Below, piece by piece: positions 11,930 to 24,800 of a stretch of DNA of 64,000 bases. The stretch is taken from contig OZ038498.1 of NCBI GenBank assembly GCA_964036315.1, positions 12,151,839-12,215,838 on the forward strand, read 5' to 3'. A program made the translations under genes and the position numbers. The notes below the pieces were generated by a model. That model searched no databases. It had not been told where the DNA came from and was given only the letters and a program-made list of their open reading frames with translations. The stretch is from Acanthosepion esculentum (taxonomy: Eukaryota; Mollusca; Cephalopoda; Sepiida; Sepiidae). The first letter of the stretch is position 1; each line of letters begins with the position of its first letter.

Positions 11930-12457
11930 ATCAGGAGCTTCATAAGGCTGGATATCATGGAAGAGCTGCCATAAGGAAACCTCTTCTCTCCACTCACAAC
12001 ATTCAGAAGAGGTTGAAGTGGTGCAGAGATCACAATGCTTGGTTTGCAGACCAATGGAAGCAAGCCATATTCCCTGATGGTGACTGCATCTTCCAAGACG
12101 ATAATGCTCCAATACATACCGCTCGAGTGGTTAAGAATTGGTATGAAGAGCATGAAAGTGAGCTAGAATACATGGAGTGGCCTCCCCAATCTCCAGATAT
12201 CAATATTATTGAACATTTGTGGTGCATTTTGGAGTAACAAGTTAGGAGCCGCTATCCTCCACAGTCGTCTCTTAAAGAGCTGGAGAAGGTGTTAATGGAA
12301 GAATGGCTGAAAATTCCTCTGGATGAAGTCAGGAAGATGTATGATTCCATTCCTAGACGTATTAAAGCTGTATGTGAGGCTAAAGGAAGACCATCTCTAT
12401 ATAAAATAAGTTTTCTTTGAATTTAACAAGTGTTTCAATTATTTTGTCCAAACTCTG
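11930..12457 (+). pseudogene. Tc1 copy, 5'-truncated and internally deleted
   Basis: Same family as the element at 59350-60611. The frame runs from the linker (AGYHGRAAIRKPLLSTHNIQ) to DQWK, then jumps to FPDGDCIFQDDNAPIHTARV, losing about 250 bp that contain the first catalytic Asp region. The C-terminal part continues through EHLWCILE, a stop, and IPRRIKAVCEAKG. The right end GTTTCAATTATTTTGTCC..CTG is followed by TA (12458-12459). The 5' half and left end are missing. Confidence 0.85.
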
Positions 12458-12459
12458 TA

Positions 12460-14290
12460 GTTCAGTGCCTTGTGAAGCCCTGTTCTGGCAACTCCTGTAG
12501 TTAAACTGATACCAAACATATCAGCTCTTCATTCTTTTGGATACCAAGAAAGGAGTCTCTGCTGCTGGGTTAACAGCTCCTCCATATGCCTCACCCAGGC
12601 TTCTTGGGTTCTAGCTTCACTGTGTATTAGAAGCAAAACATGGAAGGCTAGCAGTCACCGGCTATAAGCTCTTTCCAGAGAATGGACAAACAGAAGAATT
12701 CCAGACATTCTTTATACAGAACTTCCAAATGGAAGAAGAAAAATTAGACCCCCACAATTCAAACAAGACCTCATCTTGTTTAATATCAACCTTGTCACTT
12801 GGGAAAACCGTGCCTTCAGCGAGAGCAATCAATTCACAGTTGGCTGTTAACAGATGAGAAAGACGAAGAGAATATGGAGGAAGGACAGAAGCCGATCGTA
12901 ACATCTGTGACTGTGTCTGCTGACCAGGCATTGAACTTTGCAATCATGAGACAATAGCAGAAGTGACTCTTGAGTATAGAAAAGCAATAGTCTTCCAATG
13001 CTGTGATGCCACAATCATGGTTGACAACAGTTGATTTTTTGTAATGCCAAAATCGTGGCAATGCCTGCTTAACATAAACCGCCTACCAAATGAAATTTTC
13101 ATTATTCGCAAACTATAAAATACTGCTGGCTACTGTATTTTAATGATTGGAATTTGTAGGTGGGATTAAGGTTAGAGACGATTTACTTCCCTTATATTTA
13201 AAAGATTTTAATTACTGCAACCACATTTTAGGCTAAACGTTCAATTCTTTAAAAAACAAACTATATATATATTTTTTTTTTAAAAGAATTTTAATTTAAT
13301 TTTTTTTTGCAACTTGAAATACAATTCCCGTATAGAATTGGAGTTTATTTCCCGTAAAAGTCGTTTTTCTTAAATCGTATTTATCTCCCTTAAGATAATA
13401 TTTTTTTTTTATTTCCCTTGAATTATCTTTGTTTCAGGCTTAACAGAAGCAAAGAATTCCTAAGCATAACATCACTTGAAGTTCAATTCTATTTTTCAGT
13501 TTACTTCGATGTAAGCCTGAATTTTATTCATTTCTTCTGCCTTATAATTATTCGAAAATTAAAGGGATACAAAAATAAAATCTTTCTCAAAAACAAATGT
13601 TAAGTTTCAAGTAATCCATTGTCAAAGAAAAGGCCAATATTAGTCAAGAAAAAAAAAAAAAAAAAAAAATTGTTCAATTGGGATAAATTCTCAAATTCAT
13701 CGCAATTACTCTTTAGGCTAGTTTGTGTTTTATTTTTCTCCCCAAGACATTACAGTCTACCCCCCCTACCATTCAACCGATAGAAACTAGAGGAAAGATA
13801 GCTTCATACCTTTTCAAAGAGCAATAGTGTAACATGAAACATTTTTAGAATTTGAACCCTGAAAGCCAATTTCATATTCCATACCAATAATCATTACATT
13901 ATCCAAAAATCAACTTTTGTGTAAAGTGCCAGATGTTAGAGAATTTCAGTCTTTATTGGTAAAATGTAAGATTAGTTGTCTGGCAAGTCTAAGATTGACA
14001 GATTTCTTAACTTGACTGCAAGGAATGTCTGGTCAGTGCTGAATGTCATTAAATCCTCATGTGAAGATTTCACAGTAGATGGACATTTCCAGGATCCATG
14101 GACTTAGATGACTATTACTGGAAATTTATGCTATAGGTTTGTGAGGAGGGGGGTCAGTTTGTTTTTTTTCATTATTGCTTCTTGTTCTCTTACTTCAGTG
14201 TCCAGATGCCAAAAGTGGACTGTTCTTCAAGCTAAAGTATTTACTAAAGTATTACACATTTTAATAGGTACCTCTACATCTGTTGCTGTT
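12460..14290. other. Unassigned sequence with moderate GC, 12460-14290
   Basis: 12480-13080 is less AT-rich than its surroundings but has frames broken in all phases; no family recognised. The remainder is AT-rich with poly(A) at 13651-13669. Confidence 0.35.
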
Positions 14291-15260
14291 TAAAAAAAAA
14301 AAAAATAAATAAAAAAAACCAACATAGGCTCCAAACTTAAGAAAAAAAAAAAAAAAAAAATTTTACCATCAAAACGTTTGTTATTATGAAGAGGAAAGAC
14401 CAAAGTAATTTTTTATCATTTTATTAAATTTTTTAATCCTTTCTATCATGTTCAAAATCTGGGTTAAAATTTTTTTTAACATTTGTTCTAAAATTAGATT
14501 ATGGAGAATATTTCACAATATTTTTAAGAATACAGAGTACTTAAAAATTATGTAACAAAAAAGGCGTTCACCCATCATTTTCATGAATTATGTTTTAACA
14601 GATAAAGTCTGCATAGAACAACAATAAAAGTGTCACCTTTATCAGCACTTGTCAATCAGATAAGTATGTAATCACTGCTATTTTAAACTTGAAGTAAATA
14701 TTTGTTTCAAATCAGATTAATTAAACTTTAATTAAGCTAACGTTCTTCAAAGTTTCAGAAAACTATATTTTATTTTTGGAAGATGTTTTAATAAAGTTTA
14801 CACAGCGATGACAGAAGACTGTGCTAATCAGCTATTTTTAGAAAGAAAGAAGAAAAAAAAGAAAAGTGAAGCAACTCCAATCAATAGAATTTCGGTTTGG
14901 AATACACTACAGAGTATTTTGCTTACTGGAAACAGTAAATTTAATCCTTTAGCTTTCAATTAAAGCTAAAATTAAAGCTCTTTAAATTTAAAAAAATCAA
15001 TTTTAAATGTTAGGTATCACAAACTCGTGGAGGTACCTCTATTATAATAATATAAATAAGTAAAAATTACCATTATGTGCCATTTTTCTAACAAGTTTAC
15101 TACAACTGTGTTCGAACAACCACAAACGTGTTGCTTTTCCAGAATCATGGAAAGCTTGATGATGGAATCTTCCTTTATCTGCTGGCAGCTATTGAACCTC
15201 AACTAACCAAATTAAATTAATTTCTAATTCATATATTTGGATATAACTTAATATTCTTTT
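14290..15260. repeat. AT-rich dispersed repeat family 2
   Basis: Shares GAAAGACCAAAGTA, TTTAATCCTTTC and AATCCTTTAGCTTTCAATTA-type blocks with 21780-22470, 23010-23860 and 25740-26420. Non-coding; lies just past the VCPKMT 3' end. Confidence 0.5.
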
Positions 15261-15397
15261 TAATGTTCTACAAATTCTGAAGTCTCAAGTCAGAGAAAAA
15301 AAAAAAAAAAAAAAGTAGAAATAGAAATTTTGCAATACAGTAGAACTCAAACACTGAACAAAAATTACTCAAGAAATGTGAAATAAAATTTGGAATT

Positions 15398-15403
15398 TTA
15401 TTA
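15398..15403 (-). terminator. VCPKMT: Candidate VCPKMT poly(A) signal AATAAA
   Basis: AATAAA on the minus strand 127 bp past the stop codon. It is the first canonical hexamer I see downstream, but AT-rich sequence makes chance occurrences common. Confidence 0.35.
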
Positions 15404-15529
15404 TTCAAAATAATTAAAAAGGGAGAAGGGCTGTCATCAAATGACAGAAATAATAATTTTTTTTTTCCTTCATAGAAGGCAAATTGTTCAAATGTTGACA
15501 ATTTCTTTCTACACTTCCTCACAAGACAC

Positions 15530-15634
15530 TTAGGATTTTTTAGTGAATTTCATAATGTGAATGTCTGAACTGTGATAAAAATCATCTTGGTGGTTTTGAG
15601 GAATTTCCTGCACATTAAAAGCTGCCTCAATAAG
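15530..15634 (-). CDS. VCPKMT: VCPKMT exon 4 (C terminus and stop)
   Basis: Acceptor ..ATTTCAG, then 34 codons and TAA (15532-15530). The segment SSDIHIMKFTKKS matches the end of human VCPKMT (SEDIHIIYIRKKK), which shows the gene is complete at its 3' end. Confidence 0.92.
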   Translation of the reverse strand, partial: LIEAAFNVQEIPQNHQDDFYHSSDIHIMKFTKKS

Positions 15635-16775
15635 CTGAAATAGAAAAAAATATATATTGTGCAGTTTATGTTGCTACAGAATAAACAAAATTCATAGCAA
15701 TGATAAAATGTAGTCATGGGAAGAAAAAAAAAAAAAAAATGATGTGAAATTAAGGAGGAAAAAAACGTTTACAACAAAGAATTAAATAGCATTTTAGGGA
15801 TGTGGTTAATAGTTTGTGTGTGGATCCAGTTATATTAATGACAGATCAAAGAAAAAAAACAAAAAAACTCATTCCCAATGGAAACCTTGATATTAATAAA
15901 GCATTTTGATATGTTTAGATTGGGTGATTTTTTTTTCCTTCTTCCTCCAACTAACTTTATGTGATTTTATTGCATCAGACGAAACACATACAAAACATTT
16001 TACTATAAATGTACATTGATCTCCACCAAAAGATTTAGATTCAAATGGGTTGACCTGTTCTCAGATATTAGGTCCAAGGCTAGCTGTATGGCCGTTGCTT
16101 TGGTACTAAAGAGCAAGGGATTATTTGGTAGTTGCTTTTTTTATTTTTGTGTCTTTTAGAATGGCAGAGTATCCTACTATGTTTAGAGACTTTTGACCCA
16201 TCGGTGTAGACTCATTTGCAATCAGGGTATTTTGGGAGGATATTATGAAATTCTTCCTAGAAGGTAGCGAGGTCAGTGTTGGCTTTTTGAAAGATTCATT
16301 AAATCGTGAGCTTCTTTTGTTAGGTTTTCCAGCGATAGTTTAAAAGGTTTGATGGTAGTTTCCTTCCAGGAGTAGAGGCATTTACACTGTGGGTTTGTTT
16401 AATTCATTTTTTTTTTTTATTTCTGTTATGGAACACAAGGATAGATCCTTGTTTTGTACCAGACCTCTAGAGTTTTGGTTTGGTTTACGGCATATCAACC
16501 TCAATGGGTCATTTAATGCCGAAAAAGAATTTTTATTTCTGGTAATATTTTTTCTACAAGAATGTATGGCTGGTAACATCTTTTTTCCTCAAAAATGTAT
16601 AGCTGGTAATATTATTTTATTTTTTCAAAAACGTATAGTTGGTAATTTTATTTTTCCAAAACATACAGCTGGTTTTATTATTTTCCCAAAATGTATTGCT
16701 GGCAATATTATTTTTTTTCAAAAACATAGCTGGTAATCTTTTTTCAAATATGTATAGCCGGCAACACTATTCTTT

Positions 16776-16821
<46 letters not shown>

Positions 16822-19800
16822 TACAACTTATTCCTCAGCATAACTGGCCTTACAAGCACCACCCTCCATTTCAAATTTTTGCAAGAACCTGAATGAGGGC
16901 TGACGTGACCAGCCGATTGATTGGGTTGGGCCTCTCCAACTGGCTATCTAGTCAGAGTAAGAGCCAAAAGCAGAGTGTTGTTTGCTTGACCACCTTGGCA
17001 TCCAGGTCATGTGACCGCTCAGCCAGCAGTCCTCAGGCATCACAGGTTGCCACTCCTTGGAGGACTTCCCCCTCGTGTGGAAGCTTCACAAAAAGAGGGA
17101 AAAACTGGTGATTGACTTATGCCATTCATAGTGTGAAACAAGCTGATTTATAAAATGCAAGAGAGGCGGATGAGCTAATTTCACAGCTAGTGTTATTTCT
17201 AGAATTCAATTCCTCATATTAGAAGAAAAAAAAAAAATTCAAATTTTTAAGAGAATTCAAATGTGGGTGATGAAGATTTCTTATTAAATATTCAAATGAC
17301 AGAGTTCAGCTCAAAGAAAAACCCAATTCAGTCCTGGGCTTATTGATAGCAAAACAATTTAACTCTTAAAACTTCAAATCAAATCTAAAACTAGGCTAAA
17401 AACAAAACCAAAGAAAAAGAAACATTAAATGAAGAATGTGTTTTGACACCAACATGTAATACAATATTTATTTACATTCAGACTACTGAACTCATCTTTG
17501 TTATCAGATTTCGACTATTAGATACTCGGCCTTCATCAGGTGCTTGTCATAACCTTCAGAGAATTTCTAACTGAACCCTTTAATCTACAGGGGTAGATTG
17601 TTCTTGTTCTGCTACCAATGTCTAGAGATATCTCGTCTAGTTCTTATTTAGTACTGCACAGTTGTTGCTCACCAAATTTCCACTGACTCCAAGTACACAC
17701 TGCCCAGACAAGAGATTGAACTCACAATTACCATGTCACTAAATTCATACACAATGTTTGCCGAGAAATACCCTCATAAAAATTCAATGTTTTAACCTGG
17801 ACATATCACAAATGTTTGCTAACAAATAAATACCTCGTAAAAATGACGTTGCAATTCTGGTTTATTTCCCGACGTTCTTTCTTCATAACTGCACAAAACT
17901 ATTGTATGAGGTTCACACAAGCGGTTGATGGTGTCTACCAAGGGCTTCACAGACTGTAAGAAAATACAAGTAGAGAACTAATCTTGTGACAGACACGGGA
18001 GCTTTGAAGAGATTAGAGAAGAGAAAGCAATTGAATTCTTACAAGAATGAAAATAAGTTTCATATATTCTTTTGGGGATTAATTATGACCAAAACAGAAT
18101 AAAACTTAAATTATCAGATTTTCATAAAAACAGAAGTAAAGGAAATCAGGCTGCTAAGATGTGGCTTTTTTGGAGGGTATATCTTTTACCCTTAAAATTT
18201 AAATAGATAAAAATAAGAGTTACTGCCACAGAAAACAATTGCACTGACCATCATTTTTTATGGCAATATAAAAAAAAAAAGTTCCTCACTTCAGAATAAT
18301 AAATGCAATCCGAGATCAAAATGTAGTCAGGCCGAGAAGTCAGAGTATCCTGACTGTTCCAGTCAAGAATTTGGGCCTCAATTTTGCCTGTAATTTGTTC
18401 ATGATTTTCACTGATGTTCATTTGCATCAAAGGGAGGCAACTTTCCAGATCCGTGATACAAACTTTGGCTCTGGAAAAAAAAAAGAAAATGTTGAAAAGT
18501 TCTGAATCTAATTATAGCACAATTGATAGGAGAGATGCTGAAATGACATACTAGGATAAAACCTTCAGTTAATGATGGATTTTTACAAATAAAAACAAAG
18601 GACACAAAATAGCATTTGTTTAAAGTAACTAAGCAAAAAAATAAAGTAAAAAATTCTTTTGGCCATGTTCTGGATTTCAAAGTTTTCATAGTCATACATT
18701 AATTGGAAATATTGGTTTCCTTGACAAGTAGAATTGAAAATCTTGTAACTATATCCAAACTGAAATAAAATTTCAATTTGGGCATTCTGTATCATCTAAC
18801 TTGTAACCTTTAACCTCAGAAATTATTAATAGCAATATTACAGCACGATTGACCATCAATATAGAATTCATATTAAGTAAAGAATAGAAATACTAATTTT
18901 TCATCATAAAAACTTAATTCTAAAAGCAGACAACTACCTATATATAAAATTCTGTGACTTCTGTCAGTCTGTCCATCTGTCACACTCTAAAATAGACATA
19001 CATTGACCAACGGAAATCAAATTTTGGGAAGTGTAAATGGGTAAGAGGGTACAAAGTACAGTTGGTGTTAGAGAGCATAGCTTAGTACATTAATCTTTTG
19101 GAAAAAATTAAATTTTATTATTCAATATACAAAATTCTCCCACCGTTTTAAAAAACAATTTAATGATTAAAATAAGCACTTATTTAATAAAAGTGCAATA
19201 TTGCTTCTTTTTTTTTATATCTCAAGTTTTATATAAAAAAAATTAATTTATATTAAAAAATTAATCTGCATCAACTTATGCTGACACGTCACCAATTCAT
19301 TTTTCTTGTTTAATAAGCTAGGCTTATTCAAGTGTTTTAAAATAACCAATTTTTTTCAACAAGACATAAGTTACATTTATTTCCTTTCCTGTTATAAGCT
19401 TTAGCTCTTGTTATAATATCTCAGTTGATTGATGACAAGATACCAGCATTCTTTAATTTCCAAAAATATCTGGCAAGAGCAGTGCTGTTTTTCTATTTTA
19501 TATTACCTAAGGTCATTTGATGATGGTAAAAAAAAAAAAAAAAAAAACTTCAAGGATTTTTAGTGGAACCAAAGAAAAATTTAACATTGTTACCAGAATG
19601 TATGCTTGCGTGGTATACAATATTATCAGTCATACATTGACCGTTTAAGGGACAGATCATATTTTTTCTGCAGTTGCATTACATATAAGTGGACATTGAA
19701 GTCAACATCCAGACGTAACAGTCTGTTTTAAGCTAAACACAATCCTCAGGCCATGTGCATTGTGTTTTTGCTTGATTTTTATATATACAAGACAGTGTTG

Positions 19801-20583
19801 CATTGTGACTAGTCTATATTATTCTAACAGTTATTTTGGTGGACATGGTTTGTTAATTTGTTTATTATTTACTTAGTTTACTTAAATATTTGCATTAATT
19901 TATTTTACGTGTTTTTGTTTATTTTTTTTATTTGTTTATTTTCATTTATTTTTGTTTGGTTTAAGTTTTTGATTTTTAAGTCATGTAGTAAAAATTTGTT
20001 TTCATGTCTGCATTTTGAAAGGAATTCTGGTCATTTTTTTTAATTGTTTGTTTTGGTCTGGGAAGGTAATTATGGCTATTTTTTTCCTTCAAGTAGAGTT
20101 TACAGTTTTTGGATTGATTGTGGTAGGCTGATCTTTTCCTTATTTTACATGACATTTCGGGTGTGATTTGTTTTTAATCTCCCAGATATGTTTAAAAAGC
20201 ATTGTGCTATTTGTGTATTTACTAATTGTAAAGGAAGTTTTGTGAGTATTGTTTCTCTGTTTCCAAGGTCCTTCAATTACGCCTATGTATATTTTTTCTT
20301 TGTTATCTGCTGATTTTACAGTGTCTTGTATATTACATTGTTCTGCAAGCAATTTCTGTTTAATGGACATTCATTCTTTATTCTGCAGTTTCATGGGGGT
20401 TTAATTCGTTCACATGGTATGTTGATTGTTTTCCTGTTGTCCTTTTTTATTATTTGTGCCATGTTTTCGATGCAACTGTAGTTGATTCCTGCTGTGTTTT
20501 TGTTGAATATCTTTGAGAGTGCTTGATGAAGAAAAGTGTTTGTGCAGGAGTTTTATATATATATATATGTATATATATATATG

Positions 20584-20628
<45 letters not shown>

Positions 20629-21795
20629 AAATATATATAAATAAATAATTGGGATGTGTCATTAAAAAGTAACTGTTGACATTGGCTGCAAAGGTCAGTC
20701 TGAAATGCACTGATATTTAAAATTAGATAAAGAAATACACAAAATGCATTTGTTTGCTGAGTAAGAAAGTTGTAATATTTCAAAAGATTCCAGTGTTTGG
20801 TCTGAGCTAAGTGGAAACAAAAAAAAAAAAAAAAAAATCTAAATTGATTTTCAATCCAGATGTCCACTTTAACTTGGAATGCTGTGCTACACAATCTTTC
20901 AACCTCCATTTGATGGTACTACCAAAAGAAGAAAAAAAAAAATAAAAGATGAAAAATTATTTTTTCGTTATTCTAAATGTCCCTGAACTGCATCACTCAA
21001 TAATAAAAACAGATCATTGTGTTGCAGAAATCAGATTAGCAGCTTTGATATTTATTAAATTTGTCTTAAAACAGTTCCTGCCGAATAAGAGAAAAATGGA
21101 AGCGAGATGATTGTGTTGCACCAATCATCTAAGCTGGAAATCATTCACGATTTTAAAAACTCGGGTAATAATACAATTATCTCAGTCACTAAGTAGATTG
21201 AATTATATAATTTAGAGTTTGTATGTCAATTCTAAAAAATTTGAACTAGAGAAGATGCTGTCAAAATGGTGATTGAACTCATGAAAGTTTTTTTGTAAAA
21301 TACGGCAAGGGTGTGATGAGGTTAGGGGAAACACCTAACTGACAGCTCTCCCAAGAGCTAAAGGGAAACGGGCAGAGAAGGGAAAGAGATTGAAGGTAAC
21401 AGAAACAACAGTCTCAGAAATCACAGCACAACAGGCAACATGTGACTTGAGGAACAAAATATCCAAGGGACCGACTTCAAAAGACAAGAGTCCTGCCAAC
21501 TAACCACTGCTGGTTTTCCCATTGCTTTTATTGACTTAAGATAGTTGACAGAAACCGGGATCTAGATAAGTTGCATAGAGGCACATATCAGGATATACCA
21601 AACCGAGCTGCTAACAGGGAAGACTGGATGTAACAGACATGGCCACATTCAATTCAGAGCCTCTTTTGCATCTGTAGTCATATGCTCACCACATATCTTT
21701 AACTTTCAATAAAGAGGTTCGTGTTGTTCCCGAATCTTTATTTTTCATCAAAGCATGTCTTTACATACAAACTCTTTACAGTAGGTATCTCCAAT

Positions 21796-21830
<35 letters not shown>

Positions 21831-24800
21831 CCCCCAAGACTTAATAAAAACAAAATTTTATCAAAATATTATCATTAAGAGGAAACAAAGTATTTTTTAA
21901 TTATTTTTTAAAATTTTAATCCTTTCAAGCATGCTCAATATTTTGGCTAAAAATCTTTTTTTTTTTTTTTTTTTTTGCCATTAGTTTTTGCTGTTCCTGC
22001 CTTTTTACAGGTGAAACACACATTAATTTGGAAATTCTTGCAAAAAAAAAAAAAAGAAAAAAAGAAGAATTCAGATTTTAATAAAACTTGCCAAGGAATG
22101 AAATTATTTTAAACATTTTAAGAAAATCATGGTAAAAATATTTTTTAAAATTTTTTTTACATTTGTTTCCCCACCACCTACTTAATTTTATGAAAATTAA
22201 AAATTAACACATTAAAAAAAATAAGATATATTATGGTATTATTTTTAATTTTTATATTATTGCAGTTGTGAAATTTTTTCATTACCAAGATATGTAAAAA
22301 TTAATAAAAAATAACAATTTCATATATGTATGTAAAAGTTAGTTACATCTTTCAATTATGAATTTTTAATTTTATTTTATTGTTACTATTTTAAATTTTA
22401 TTTTTCCAGAAATCATCTTCAAATGTAATGCTAAAGTACTTAAAATAATTTAATAAAATGTTAAATTATTGAAAGTATTTCATTTTAAAAAAAAATTACT
22501 GTGTAGTTAAGTTGGTTCAGTTTAAATTTAAAAAATTGTAACTTCTGTCCTATCTGTTAAATTCTCGATGTTAGCTGTCAATAATTGATGTATCAATCAT
22601 CTGACACTTCCAAAACAAGCCACAACACTTAAGACATGCTTCTCTTATTTTCAACTAAATTTTTTCTGCTAAAAAAGTAATGTTTGTTTCCAATTACATT
22701 ATGTAAACTTTAAATTTTCCTCAAATAACTTTTGAAAAAGGTACAATTAATTTTTAAACTGAGAATTTAACTTTTGTTTACATAATGGCAGAAACTATTG
22801 ATTTTATGGCAATTTTGCTACCTAAAAAAAAAATAAAATAAAATAAAATTCTGTACATTCTTGGAAGGATTAAAAAAATGTATTTAGAAAAAAAAAATTC
22901 GGTCTTTGCTCGTAATTTCAAGATTTAGATGATACAAAATTGTTTTCATCAAGTTTGGGACCTTTTTACCTCATGGTATACTCTATTTTAGCAAATTTTT
23001 GGAAGTACCTACTTTTTACTAAGAAAAAAAAAACAAAAAAATGGCCCAAAACTTAATGAAAAGTAAGTTTTATCAAATTGTTTATGTTACTATTACGAAG
23101 AAAGACCAAAGTATTTTTTTAATCATTTTTAAACCTAACACATTCGAAATTTTGGTTTAAAATATCCTGCTTTTTTACATCTGTGACATGTTTTGGTGCT
23201 TTTTGGGTTAAAAACACATGGATTTCGAAATGCTTACAAAAATCAAATAATTGTCAGATTTTAATGTTTTGTTTTTTTTTTCTTACACCACACACACGTT
23301 ACACCCCACTTACTGAATTTGATGAAATTTCAAGAAATTAAATATGTCCAAACTTTTATTATTATTATTATTATTAGTTAAAAGGAGGACTTCTGGAGAA
23401 TGTAAATCATCCAATTACTTTTCAAACTTTTGCTCATTCTCTGAATGGTAGACTAAAAAAAATTAAAAAAAACGTAATAAAACTGACATTATTTAAGTAG
23501 TAAACCATTTAATTGCTTTTGTAAATTAGTTATATTTAGGACATTGTCTTAAGAAAAAAATTTTTTGATGAATAATGAATTTTTACAAGAATTGTTCATT
23601 TTTTTTTTTTTACATTTTAATTGTTATAATTCATCATAATTTGAAAATCTCCTATACCGTATTCCTTTTACATGATATTATAATTAAGTAAAAAAACTAT
23701 ATGTACAAATCAAAAATTGAAAATTAACTCGTTTTGCACTAATATTTTTAAAATAAATAATTTTTTTTTTTTACTTTAAGCATTTCCATATTTCATCTAT
23801 GGTAGTCTATATATAACATTAGTATGAAAAGGTCATATGTTCTAAGAGTTGTCCTCTCTTTACAGAGACATTTGCTTGTCTCCAATCAGTTATTCATTGC
23901 TTACATTTCTACAAGTTTTCAACATCATCCCTTCAGTTTTAAAACTTGAAAATTTAAAGTAAGTTTTACATTTTTTAAATTTCTATTTCACAAAATACTT
24001 TTATTTTAGTGTGGGTTATAAATTATTGAATTACGTCTATCATTGTATTTCATCTCAGTATTTTAAATTTTATTATTATTTCATAAAGCATCTACTGGTG
24101 GTGACGGAATACCAGCCATTGTCCTGAAGAAATGCGCACCTGAACTGGCGCCTGCCCTCCCTAAATTGTACAACCGCTGCCTCAAGGTGTCCTATTTTCC
24201 TGACTGCTGGAAGTCCTCAACCATTGTTCCTGTCTTTAAGAACTCTGGTTACCCCCTCCGACCCTTCCAATTACCGTCCTATCAGTCTCCTACCCCTCTT
24301 CAGCAAAGTCTTTGAGGCCATTATCAACGCCGAAGTGATTAATCACCTGATATCCCACGATCTGCTCTCAGACAAGCAGTATGTTTTCCGCTTTGCCAGA
24401 TTTACTGCCAATGTGCTTACGGCCATCACTGAATTTGTCTACCAAGCTATCCATAATAACGGTGAAGCTCGTGCCGTGGCGTGGCCCTTGACATCTCCAA
24501 AGAATTCGATTGTTTGACCTAATACAATCATTCCTGTCAAACCGGGATTTGAAGGTTGTTCTCAGTGGATTCATCTCCAGCTCCTATCCCACTAACGCAG
24601 GTGTTCCTCAAGGCTCCATCCTAGGCCCTACTCTGTTCCTCATATTTATAAACGACCTTCCTGACGCCATAGACTCCCAAGTCGGCATCTACGCTGACGA
24701 CACCACTATTTACTCCTGCCTCAAACACAAATCTAGTGAGGCGGACAAAGTTAACCTGGCAGCTCAAATTGAAAAGGACCTCCAATCGGTTGTGAACTGG

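Noticed and set aside
12662..13061. Overlapping minus-strand frames of 75-93 codons
   Set aside because: No motif recognised, frames overlap each other, and there is no splice or start context.
18930..19020. Helitron-like TATATAAAATTCTGTGAC..CTGTCAGTCTGTCC start
   Set aside because: It resembles a common invertebrate repeat start, but no hairpin-CTRR end or second copy was found.
20450..20909. Frames rich in Tyr/Ile repeats
   Set aside because: They are translations of (AT)n microsatellite, as are those near 1462, 6657, 54044, 57471 and 58453.
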